DNA from: Patagioenas fasciata
Taxonomy: Eukaryota > Chordata > Aves > Columbiformes > Columbidae
DNA: 64,000 nucleotides
Reading direction: 5' to 3'
Assembly: GCF_037038585.1 (NCBI RefSeq)
Contig: NC_092525.1
Span: 30,530,367-30,594,366 of the forward strand
A program made the position numbers and the translations under genes. Under the pieces are notes generated by a model that ran no database searches, was not told where the DNA came from, and saw only the letters and a program-made list of their open reading frames with translations. Within the stretch, counting starts at the first letter, position 1. Every line of letters begins with the position of its first letter. This document shows positions 1 to 12,442 of this stretch, in pieces.

Positions 1-3000
1 GGTTTGTGAAAAATATGTTTGCATGCTTCACAAAATTAAGGAAATACTGCTATTTTCCAAAGTGGATTAGAGCAGGTAATAACTCATAGGAAGAAGATTT
101 TCCTCCTCCTGCTGTGTGTATAAGCAAGTAGAAGATATTATGCTACAGGCTTATTCCTAGATTATTCCTTATTGGATAGTTGTTTTGTGACAAAAGACAC
201 TGTGGCTTGATGACCAGAGGGTCATGACAGGAATAATAATCACCATATGAAAGGGTGTCTGGATCTTGGTGATAAAGCATTCCTCATCGCAATCAGTCAG
301 CACTTGCTGGTGCAAGAATTTTCCTCAATGGCAGAGATCAGCTTTTTCATATTCATTGAGAGCAAATCAGTCTCTCTCTCTGCTTCTCCTTCTCCCCCCT
401 ATTTCTGCAACCTTCAGTTCTGTACTGGCTTTTACTGCCAAAGAGATTTTTCTTTGTCAGGTGAAACTCCTGGAGTTTGGGGATGTTTAGGACACTGCAG
501 TATTTGTGGGATTGGTATCAGTTGCAGAGCTTTATTCTTTGTGTCCTCAGTGAGTAAAGCCCTGGTCAGTAGTGACTGATAGCTAATTGTCTACAGTTCA
601 AGCACAAGGAAAGGTGTCGACAATTTATTCATTTGTGCAAAACTCTTCTCCCTGATTTTGTAAGTGCAGATTTTGATGCAAATTGCATCCATGAAAGCAA
701 GGTTGTGCCTTCCAAAATGTAAGCTATAATTACTAGTCTGAGAACCCGATGATACAAAATTCCTCCTCTAGAATCTACGCCTAGTGAGAGAAGCCATTTA
801 CTAACAATATTGTCTATTTCTAAGCAGTACTTCTAACCATGTTTTTATTTATTAAGGAAAAATGCTTGATATTATACAAGATGTAGTCTTATGGAGTTGC
901 AGGCTATATCCTACAGACATCCAGATGGCTTAGAAACATCTATGCAATCAGAAATGTCTCTTCTGTATCTGCAAGTAGCTATTATTAGTAAAACCTACTT
1001 TTATTTATGTGTTCCCATTTTGTTTATGGTGCTACTCGCAGATGTACGTACTGATGTACATGTAAAGGCTTGGGCTTTTAGCTTCTGAAAGAATCATTGT
1101 TCATATAAACTCATCTAAGAAAGCTGTTACTTGAGTAGTGAGGTGGTCTGTGGGCCACAGTGCTCTGTGCAAGAAAGGTGCAAAACAAAGTTTGTGGTAT
1201 TCGTCATAGACAGTGGGCTAAGTATTTGTTTTCAGCCTGTTTTCCAAGAATTGTGTTGTTCTTGTGCTAGTTTTGAGAGAAATTTTGACTATGACATCTC
1301 TCAGTTCTCTTAGGAGCAAATTTGACCCATAAGCACAGCCCAAATTGTAGTGACATGCACAGATGTATGAGAAATCTAGGAGGAGTGATTTATGGGGGGA
1401 AGCAAAAGAAGCTAAAACTCTTAAGTGTCCATTTGTCCTGCCTAAATGATGTGTGTAAACATAAGAGGTGGAGGACTCAGTGGTCTACAAATATTTGAAG
1501 CTGACAATCAATTGAGAGAGGGGGATTTTATGATGTAGAGTGAGAACCAAGACTGATGAGTTGAACTGGGGGGGGAAAAAAAAAAATCAGATGTTCAGGA
1601 AAAGCAGGAGAAAAATTGTCCTGATTGGAACAAAAGCCTTTTTTTGTAGAAATGATGGAGGTTTCATGCTGGGTTGTTGAAATTAAAGGTAGGAGAGACT
1701 TTTAAAACTTGAGTGTGTGAAATAGTGCTGGCAGAAATGTTGCGTTGCCAGGACTTTTCCTCTCTGATTTGCACAAGCTCGCTTATGGCCCTTTCCAGCA
1801 TTTCAGCTGCACACTGGGAGCTGTCCTTGGAAGCCTCAGCATCCTAACGAAGTGTTCAGATAGAGACTCAGTGTAAGCCACTGGAGCTAACAGTATCTAA
1901 TAATATGCAGTTGAAATGCCTTTTTGTTCAAAGATTAAGATCATACTTAAGGAACATGATTATGTTCTTTCCCACCTATTTCAGTTTTATTACACTGAAA
2001 AACCCTTGAAGGATTTTCTATAATCCTATGTGGTTTTGATCCAACCACATGGATGCATCAGCAGTCCGAGCAGTTACTTCCTGAGTTTTTATGGACAGGT
2101 GGATTAAAATTGTCTTTCCATTTCATTGCCCATTAGCCATACATTGGCACAGGGCAACTGCCCCCAGTAACTGAACAGAGCTTTTGGGCACACCATTTCT
2201 ACCTGTAGGAGTTGAGAAGAGATTTCTGCACTTTGCTGACCTATTCATGCTGTACAGAATTCATTAAGGCCCAGGAACAGTGTTTGGGTTGTTCCAGGGA
2301 ACAATTACAGTCAGCCTGTAATCTGCTGCTCCGCAGCACGTTGGGGCTCTGTAATGGCTTGAAGGGACCTGGCAAGAATTTTATTGATTTCTTGGGATCT
2401 CATTCAGGCTGATTGCACTTGGATACTCGGATGGTTGATGTTTAAGAACACCTACCCTAGCTGTTATTAAGAAGGTGGGTCTAATCCTCACATAGGCAAG
2501 ACCTTGTTTGCCCTTCATTCACCTCAGCAGGCAAGTTTTAATGAAATAGCTCCCTTTTATTTTTTATGCCACAGCTCTGTTTTTGATTGCCACATTTGGA
2601 ACTAGCCAGTGTAAGTAAGTCACTGTGTAACCCATATATTGGTCAGGATATGTCATATCATATATCTGTTCTTTCTTTAATCATTTTGTCTCTTTCCTGT
2701 TTGACTGCTTGGAATAATTAATGCATTTTTTCCCATTACTATGTTGTATTTCTTCCAAGTTGCTGATTTATTTATATACAAAAACTATAAAACATCTTCT
2801 TGTTTTATGTAGTCTGTCTGGATTCATGAGAAACCCAGAAACATATCACTGAAATAGTACATTTTTTTAGATTGTTCAAGACAAGACCTTGCAGTTGAGT
2901 TTAAAGTAGTTGAATTCTAGAACCTAACAACTATAATTTTATTTATTTATACTATCCATCATTACAGCGTAGAGCATTAGATCCTAGATGCTAATCATTA

Positions 3001-6000
3001 CTTACTATTTTCCTCAATAGTTATGCTCTCATTTAAAGTATTAAATATATGCCAAAAGGCATCTTTCCCAACTCCAGACCAAAAGTCTAATCCAGACTCT
3101 CCAGCAGTTTTTCACTGCATTTACTGAGCCTTCTTTCATATGCTGGGCACTCCTGACATTTTTAGATGTCCATTTAAAAATTTCCATTTGGAAATTGTAA
3201 ACCAGAGGGCTTATTGTAAACCCACGAATCTCTGTGAGCACAAATATATCTACGTTTCTCTTTTGTTAAAAATGTGTCACTAAGCTGTAAACAACTCATA
3301 TGCCATTTACATTAACATAAATGATTTTCTGAAACCTCTAAACTTACTTGTTAAAGCAGGAGCAACAAGAAATCCTTTGACAATGGTAGCATAAGTTTGT
3401 CTTTCATAATCGATATTTATAAAAGAGCACCCAGAAGGAGCGAGTGTGGTCCCTCAGGGCTGCTGTTCTGGGTGGCACAGAGCAGGGCTCATCAATGCCT
3501 CACGCTCCAGAATGTCCCTCTCGCTCTTCACAACAAAGTCAGAATCATTCATTTGATTGCTTTTGTGAGCATTTGTGAGCAGTTTTGTCATAGCTTGGGT
3601 TTTGACCTTCAGTGCCTGGTTTGTGCGTGGGCTTCTGTGCCTGCTGCTGGAGTTTGGACTTAATTGCCAGGATAAAGCAGATGGAGGAGAAACTTATGTT
3701 TACATTTTTCCATAGGATTTATTTCTCTGTTGTTTATCACTGAGGTATTTTTGTCTACATAGTGTGAGTTTTTTGCAAAGGTATTTATAACAACATTTGA
3801 GTAATGAATGTGGAGTCTGAAAAGCTTGAAAGTCTGCCTCTCTGCCTTCATTTAAGAAAAGCATTTCCTTCCCATCCAGTCTGTGTCTTTAGTTGTCTAG
3901 TTGCTAAATGGCAGTTTGGGAGGGGATGCCTGTGTGAAGTCATGACCACTATTTTGACTGTATGAGTACTGGTTCGTAATTCAGCATGCATTGGGAATAT
4001 AATTTTTAGTCCAGAATTGACCATTTATTTTGCAGTGGAGTATTAACACAGTCTATTGTAAGCAACCAACTGCACTGTCCAGATACCATCACCAGCTCAT
4101 CCGTGGAGACAGGTCTCAATTTATGGTATCTGACTGTCTGAATTGTCCTTAGGAGTTTCCAGCACAAGGAGTGAAGCCCCTGACCATAGCCATTGATGTC
4201 AGATATCAGGATGTTGGAATAGTTGTATATTATACACTCAGAGTTGGATTTATTTGCCTCCAGATATGGTTTAAGACCTTACAGGTGTCTGAGGCATCTC
4301 TGCAGGTCTGGATCTTTGAGCATGGCACTAGAGACCTGTGCAAGGGCAGATGAACCCTGTCCTGCTCAGAAGCTTAGCGTGGTTCAGACACTGAAAGCCT
4401 GACAAGCAGAAACAGAGGCAGAAAAGGATGCAGAAAGCTATTTCCAAAAGCTTACGCTCTCTCAATCAGAGAGACTGTCCCTTCTCCAGAGGGAACAAAG
4501 AGTCGAAGTGAAATACTGACCAGGCTTACTGCTTCTAGGGGTGAGGAGATCAGACTGAAGGGGTTGAGGCATTCGTCCAAAATGTCATTGAATTCTTTTG
4601 AGCTTTTTGAAAGAAAAAAACCCAAACAACTATGTGCAGCCATGTGTATGTGCATGCATGTGCAAAAAGTGTTTTGTTATGTTTGAGTTTCTCAGCTGTC
4701 CTGAAACTCCAGGAAGGTTCCCTCTTGCTGGAAACAGGGGTGCAGGAAAGAGTACGGAACTCCAAAAACTTGGATCCTACAGCTCATGTGACCACCTCAT
4801 GTGTTCACTCTCCCTCAAAGTAATGTCAGCCACAGAGCTTGTTCCTGCAAGTTTGTTTTAGCAACCCAGAACCGAGAACTGTAACCAGCCACATTTAAGC
4901 CCATCTAGCTCAAAGACAAGTAAGTTGCTGCTATTAGATCCCATTCCAACCGACTGATGATCATTTAGAGAGTGGGATTGGATCACGGTATGACAAATGG
5001 TTCTTGAATAGTACCTAGGTACATTGAGTATTTGCTTCCACATATCTAGTGGAGTAAATGTTAATTCAGTTAAAAGTCCCTTTAAATTCATTCAAGGTTG
5101 TCTTTGTTCATCTAGCCAGGATATTCTCATTTGTTACTGTAGACAAACTGTGTTGCATCATAACTTGCCTTCAGTTTCAAGCGTTGTGAGATTGTACAGT
5201 GTTATCAGCCCAACACAAGACAATTCTATAATGGAATTGCAATGAAAACTTGGAGGCTCAAGAATTAGATAGGTAGTGGTGGATACATTAAAATCTCAGT
5301 TCATAACCATAGTCCCTGCTTCAGTCCCACAAGGGCACTTTAATTTTCTTCCTGTCTTGCAGCTCATAAACATGCTTCTCTTCGCAACACACCATATGCT
5401 CTTGGAAAAGGGCTGTAAAGTTTTATAGATGTATTTGAGGGTATTATAAAAGTATAATAAAGTAAAAATAATGCAAAGAAATAGAAATTATTGAACAACC
5501 GAATTAAAATATTAGACTGGGATATTTTTGTTGCATTTGGGTTCTACTTGGCTTTTACAGTCATGAAGGGATAGAATTATTTTTCAGAGTTCAGAAAATT
5601 AATAATTTTTATTTTAACAGTACTTGTAAACACTTACTTAAACACTTAAATAATTTCAGTACATTGCTGAAGACTGCTTAATTTTAGCTCAATAGTACAA
5701 AACTGATTTATCTTTTGAAAATGTTTTACTTGGTTTTAGGGAAATATTTCTAGTTCAGAGATTGAAGTTTTTACTCATACAAATTGAAATGTTAAGTAGC
5801 ATTGCAATGAAAGTAATAGCACAATAATGGTGGTGACCAAATTGCAGATACTTTGTTTAATCTGAAATAAGTTTCAACCCAAAATGCAGCCCCTTTTCTC
5901 AGGAAACCCAGCAGAGAAAACAACACAACTGCTCTCAGTAGTGTTGCCCTCTTTTTCCTGTTTATAAGTGAATAACACACTGAACAGTGATCTCAGAGTG

Positions 6001-6240
6001 AGGATGGGCAGTAGCACAGCCTGCTGACTCGAGCAGCATAGCTTACCTGCATTCGCCCAAACAGAAATTTCTGCAACTCAGAATTTTAATTCCAATTTGT
6101 GGGGGGCTTTTTCCCCTCCAAAATCATCTGGACTACTAGACATTTAAACTTTTCCCATGGAAACAGCCTGTTAGAAATAGTTGCAAAGAAGTTCAGAATA
6201 TTTCAGGGCTTTCTCCACTGCAGAGGCTCCATGATGGCTG

Positions 6241-6282
6241 TTCCTGGCTCACCCTGCATGGTTCCTGGCTCACCCTGCGTGG
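6241..6282. repeat. 21-bp tandem duplication in a GC-rich intronic patch
   Basis: Two adjacent 21-bp copies beginning TTCCTGGCTCACCCTGC differ at one base, and a degenerate third copy follows. They sit in a locally GC-rich patch (about 6225-6410) inside otherwise AT-rich intron. A 137-codon ORF crosses the patch, giving PGSPC-like repeats in translation, but it looks like a by-product of GC-rich sequence. I could not assign the patch to a known repeat family. Confidence 0.6.
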
Positions 6283-9200
6283 CCCCTGCCTCCCCCTGCC
6301 CACCTCGCTTCGTGAGCCCAGGCCTGGGGGACGCTCCATACGAGCTGCCCCGAACTCTGAGCCCAGCCACGGTGGAGCTGGATAACCCGGTCCTGACCCC
6401 TGCTTGCACCATGTGCTGTACAAGAAGCAGGCTGGCCATGAAAATTTTATGTTGTGGTGTTTGTCTGGGCTTAAGTTCTGGAGGAATTTTTGAGAGAGAA
6501 CTTGTAGCTTAGCGATCTGCGCTGGAACCAAGCTGCTCGCTGTGAAGTGAGCTCAGCCAAAAAGTTCAACTTTGTTTACGCCCCTGATGGCTTTTATATA
6601 TGTAAGAACAGTAAGATTTTTAAAAAGGCTATGGTAAATTTTACTGTGATCTATTATAGCTGATGGTATCTTAAGTTATTCTTCACCCCTTATCACAGCA
6701 ATCAGAAACTTCAGATAAAGGTTGAAACCTGCTTTACTTTGTCTCGCTACAGGGGTATGTTCTTTTCCCCAACTTACAAGAAATAACAAGTCTTTTAAGA
6801 CCTACAAAGAACATGGCATGAAAGTGTCTGTATCTGGTTTTCATGGGGGATGCTTGAAAGGAATTAGACTATTTTCCAGGGGAAACTTCTGGCATGCTGC
6901 TTGCGTATAAATTAACAACAATGAAAGTGGTAAATTAAAATTGCAACATCAATTTCACTTTTAGCTCTGCTTTGCATTTATATAGAAGAATTTATTATTA
7001 CTGTGATTTACGTTCTACTAACAGGTAAAAGTGTGAAATAACAGGAGTTGTAATTATCTCCTGGAAAACTTCAGCTTGCAGAAGATACTGCAGCATGTCT
7101 GCTCCAAAACCAAACTGATGTGAGCACACCAACCCACCCTCCCTCCATTTCCTAGGCTGGATCCCCAGCATTTTCTGACATGACAGTTCAGCTGTAAGGT
7201 TCAGCACACGTTGAGGGAAAGATCCATCTTCCATCTCAGATGAAGCACTGACCTCCTGTATGGCCTCCACTTTTTATCTTACATTTTTTTTCCCCATCTC
7301 CCTGCATGTGCTGGCAGTGAGGAAGGAGTGTTGGTGGTGAGGAAGCCCTGGATAGGCCCTCCCAGCACAGAATAGCAAAACAACTCTTGGCTCTTTTCTT
7401 CAGCACAGCCAGTAGCAAAGATCGTTCATATCTTACATGTGAGCTTAAACCCCAGGGGAAGACGAAACTCTGTGACTCCATTCACTCCTTGTGCTGGCTG
7501 GATTTTCAGCAATGTTCTTTTTATAATACCGCTGTGTGAGGTGACTGAGTTGGCTTAGGGGCATGTCCACAACTGTGCAACAAGCTCCTACAGGACCCGA
7601 GACTCAGTCAGTGCCTTTGCATTTTGCCCTGAGAGTAAAAGGCACTTTTCTAACTTTGCTGTCTCTGTGCAGAAGTGTATCTGTGTTACTGCTTGCTTTT
7701 GTTTTTACAGGAAGGAAATTACTAAATTCTTATGGAAACAAAGCAGCCTGTCCCATACACAAAGAATTAGAATGAGAGAGCAGGTGAGTCATGCAAGATA
7801 GCGGGAGTTCATTAGCTAACAGACACTGCTGGGATATTTTAGTGATGAAGGTGGCATAAAACCTCTGCAAGGCAAGACAACGTTATGAAACAAGTGTCCA
7901 TTTTATCTCATTTCTTTTGTCTTGTGGAACAGAAACAGAGACACTGAGAGGCAGGCTCAAGAAACCTAATTAAATACCGAAAAGAAATGAAAATTAGTTC
8001 CCACTGCTGTTGCCCAGACTGATTCTGTGCATATTCAATTTGTATTATTTTCAGAAAAAAGTAAGACATTATAACCAGAATTCTCAAGGTATTTCTCATT
8101 CTTGAAGAGAGAAACTAGGTGTCTGGGCTCGTCTTCACACGTGCTCCATACTCCCAGTACTGTCTTTAGGGCCTGCCAAGTATTTGGCATGTCTGAGATC
8201 AGTTTCATTGTTATAAAAACGAGTCAGTGAAACCCCAGATTTGCTCATTTCTGTTGGGGAAATGTTTAAAGACTTCGAAGCAAAGTTTTCATAATGAAAA
8301 AAAAACAATTGGTAGCAAATTATATTAAATAAGCTGAGTTCCCATGGAAGAAATCATCAACACTAATTTTTTAAAGCTGTGGTTTCACTTAGAAAGGAGA
8401 GTTAAATCAAAATATGAATGTATGATCTGTCTGTAGCAGTGTCAGTGTCGGTGTCACTGATACCAGTTAAAGTGTCAAAAAGAAAACTTTATAGCATCCT
8501 GAAGTTGCTTCACTTCTTAATTAAGACTACAGCAACATTTTGCAGAGCGTGAAAGGACTCCTGTCTGGTGTAAAGTAGCTGTGGAAGGGAGAAATCATTT
8601 ATTTTACGGACATACCTGGTACAGGAGCTTACTTTAAGACCAGGTTGAAGATACAGCTCATATTTCGCCTTATGCTGGAACATTGTTTATTTTCTTGGCT
8701 TTTTAAAGCTGTATTTGTACGTCTATTTTGGAAAAAATCAAAACAAACCAAACAAAAAATGGTGGTCTTAAATGTTAAAAATTGCAGTGATACCTGTGAC
8801 AAATAACTCCACACTAGGACATACTTTTTATGCTTATGCATTAAGCTTTGTCACTCTAGTTCCAGAAATACCCGGTGACAGAGAATAGCGCTTATGGAAA
8901 CTAGCTGGATGTTATGCTGATCTCCTTCATTCTGCCTGGGCACTGATATCAGAAATGACTAGATTCCTGTAGGCACCGAACTTCAGAAAGGAAAGATATG
9001 TCTGTACTTTCAAATTAAGTGTGCCCAGGACTATTCCCGGGCGCTTCGGCCAGCTGGCACCAAGCAGCCTGTGCTAATGATGAGAAGCTGTTGGTCTCCG
9101 CAGCAGGCTGGCTGCAGGCAGGCTGCCCGCAGGGAACTGCCTGGGACACCCACAGTCAGTTGTAATGCTTCCTTAGGATAGATGATGTACTCGTGCCCAG

Positions 9201-9520
9201 GAACATTCCCAGAGAATGATTTACTGCTGTTGATATAGACTGAGGGTCTTGCAAAAGTCTCAGAACAAAACAAAAAAAAAAAAAGAAAAGGAGAAAGTAA
9301 TGATTATAGTACTATTTGAGCAAGCATGAAAGATGGACAGATGGACATAAAAATGAGCTATATTGAATGTTAGTGAAAATTGCACTGGGAAAAGGAATTC
9401 TCACAGCCCGAGGCTCCAAAATCAAGAAAACCAGTGAGAATGTTTAGAAAATCTCCAGAAATATCTTCTCTCTAAAATATAGCAGAATGTAATGTGATAT
9501 AATATAAATGTGTGAATAAT

Positions 9521-9534
9521 GTGTGTGTGTGTGT
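9521..9534. repeat. (GT)7 microsatellite
   Basis: Seven uninterrupted GT units occur within an AT-rich part of the DPYD intron. It is a short simple repeat with no other feature attached. Confidence 0.8.
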
Positions 9535-12419
9535 TATCCAGATATGAACAGTCTAAAAAAATGATAGCTCAGTGTCTTTTCAAATGAACATCCATGAATT
9601 CTTTGCATCCGAATGGATTAATTCAGTTTGTAGGCGGGACAAAGGTGCAGTGACTCAAATGAGAGCACTCAGAAGCTCTGTTTACATTAAGAAGCAGCAC
9701 AGACAAATAGGCCGAATAGGAATGGAGTTGCAGAATTAAATGGTTGATGCTACGGACTGGTGTCCACACAATATGCGTTTCAGGGTTTTTTACTGTGTTC
9801 TATCTCTAGTCTGGTCTCATGGGCTAAATGCCCATTAGTAGCTCATTTTGGGTGCGCTCCTGGAGCACACATTCAGGTTTTTTATTTCATTCAAAATAAA
9901 ATCCAGTTTGTGCTTTCTGAGACTGCTGTGCCATAAGAACCCAAGTGCGATACGTGGGGATAATCAGGAGATTCACTTCCAAGGCGTGCTCCTGATCTAA
10001 ACATCGAGGCGCCTGGAAAGCTCCTGCAGCAGCATTACAGCAATGCAGAGCTCATATGCACTACCAGTGAGCAAGTCGAGGCCAGCCGTCAGTGGAGCAC
10101 AGACAGAAGCCATTACCCACTCAGAAAAGAAAATGTTTGCATAGACAAGGAAAAATTTTGTGCAAACATAAATGCATTAGCACAAAGCAGAGAAGAAAAA
10201 TCTACCGGTAACTGTCTCTCATATGGGATTCTTAGCATTGGCAAGAAAAATGTCTTGCCAAAGCTTGCTTACAATAGCAAAAAGAAAAAAACGCAGCACA
10301 TCAGGAAAAGAAACTGACTCAGAAAATGTAATTTTGCACATATCTGGCTTTGATGCACTACACAAGACCAAAAATAAACTTCTGGTGCCATTTGCACAAG
10401 CATGAACTTCAAACTAAGAGCAGCAGCACAAAAGCAGAGAAGTTGAATGCCAGCTGGACAGTTGAATATCAGTAAATGCTGGATAACAGAGACTTTGCTG
10501 GCATTTTGTGAGAATCTAAAACTGCTGACAAAAACATACAGCATAGTATTACACAATAGAAAAATCAAAACCAGCAGGACAATGTAAATTACCAAGAAAG
10601 GGTAAATGTTTCGAAATAACAGGAAATACAGGCAATACACAAATGCTCTGCTTTTTACTAAATTGAATGAATGAACTGGGACAAATAATTAATAAAATAT
10701 TACTTACAAAAAGTCAGAAAACTTAGCTTAAATAGGTAAAAAGCTGTAAGGCCACTGTAGCAAGGTGTCTACACGGTGTTTTAAAGGTCTGGGATGTCTT
10801 CTAGGCAAATGAGAGCTGGAAATGGAAACAGCGATGCAACCAGGAGAGCGCTTGCTTAATAGAATGTCCTCTGCACTCAGAAAAAAAGCAATAAGCCAAG
10901 TGGAAGTAAGGAGGGCATAAGTCTCATGGCTGAGGTTTTCCAGTGCCACAGGTCAGATGGGCAGCAAGCCAGCTGTAGAGAAGGCGGGAAGCTGTACATA
11001 TGCATAGTTGTTTAGCAATTTAACAAGCCATTATACAGACCTGCAGATGGTAATATACTTTCTATCTTAAAAAAGTAAAAGTAGCTTCAGTTTCTGGTGC
11101 AATACTGGTATATTTGCAAATGTATACTATCAGACATAAGAATTAAAGAAAGTAACTACCTTGGTATCTTTTGAGCATCCGTTAGGGTGGACACAGGCGG
11201 AAGAAAATGCAATTTGAGATCAGACCTGTGCCAGAAAAATGCAGCAGTGTCAGCAAGAACTAACAAGACTGCCATAGCTGCATAGCTACAGAAACAGAAC
11301 AGTAAAAGCTGTAGCTGATCATGATTACATTCTCATCTGTCTGCTTGAAATGACCAAGGCAATAAATCTAAAATGAAGTAAAATGAGATGAAATTGCGTT
11401 TGACTCCTGGAGCACTGGGATAATTGCTGACCTCCCAAAGGCTATTACCCAGCTCCTAAAAAGTAAAAACCAAGCAGAATAGACCCACACCTGAAAATTG
11501 GTCAGTTGGAAGATCAGTGGGATTCATAAACCATATCACAATACTTTTCTGAGCTTTTCAGACCTGTACAGTCTTCTGAGGTGATTACTAAACAAAACCA
11601 CACTATGAATACAACTGCTGTAATTCGCTAGAGTCTTCTCATATGTAAAGAAGCTGTACAAAATATCCCACGGTGCTGTGTTGCAGCATGTAAATGCCAA
11701 GGCCATTATATCACACAAGGCAGGGTGGGTGGGCACTTCTGGTTTTGGGAGGCATGTGTAGAACACAACTCCTCCAAAATGGCTTCTACATCTACCAGCA
11801 AAGTGTAGGAGCAGCCCAGCTGGGACATACTGGAGTAATGCGTGCAAGTGAAAACTTCAACCTTTGTGTTTCAAGGACAGGAAACCATACAAAGTGGTCA
11901 TCAATTATTAAAAAGTATTTTATAAATCCAGAACTAGCACCCCTGCAGTAACCACAAGGGAATGCTGCTAAACCTGCAGCGATGTGCATTGCTCAACATC
12001 TGGAAAGGGATTCAGATGTACATTCCTGGCTTCTTATCCGGGCTGTGTACAGAAACACAGGACAGCTGAACAATACTATCAGATTCTCAAAATAATAGAA
12101 ATAGAGAAAATTAGGAGATTTAACCTAAGTATTTTTAAGCTATTTGTCAGTTTGAGGCAGGGGCTACAAAAGAACATCAAAAGTATGTTTGAAAAAGGCA
12201 AAAATTTAGTGTCAGCTCATGCTCATCGATCTTTCACATGGGCCATATGAGCAGGGAGAAATCCCAACATCTCCTGGAGCGGAACTGTACAATACATATT
12301 CAAGTTACGACACCCAGATCAGTGAGCAGAAATGCTGCTGGGTGCCTGTCAAAGCTATTCTGGGACAGAATCGTCGATTCAAAAGGATGACTGTGTGCTG
12401 GGGAGCATCGAGCTGCTTC

Positions 12420-12442
12420 AAAAAAAAAAAAAAAAAAAAAAA
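12420..12442. repeat. A23 homopolymer
   Basis: Twenty-three consecutive A residues lie at the end of a stretch where the + strand is unusually A-rich for this intron. Such a tract could be the tail of a retroposed sequence or simple slippage. I see no flanking target-site duplication and recognise no parental transcript, so only the simple repeat is supported. Confidence 0.75.

Noticed and set aside
6099..6512. 137-codon ORF with PGSPC-like repeats
   Set aside because: Produced by the 21-bp duplication and a GC-rich patch inside an intron; opposite-strand frames are equally open and nothing is recognised.
12420..12442. A23 as the tail of a processed gene copy
   Set aside because: No recognisable coding sequence upstream and no target-site duplication; CR1 machinery in birds rarely makes poly(A) retrocopies.
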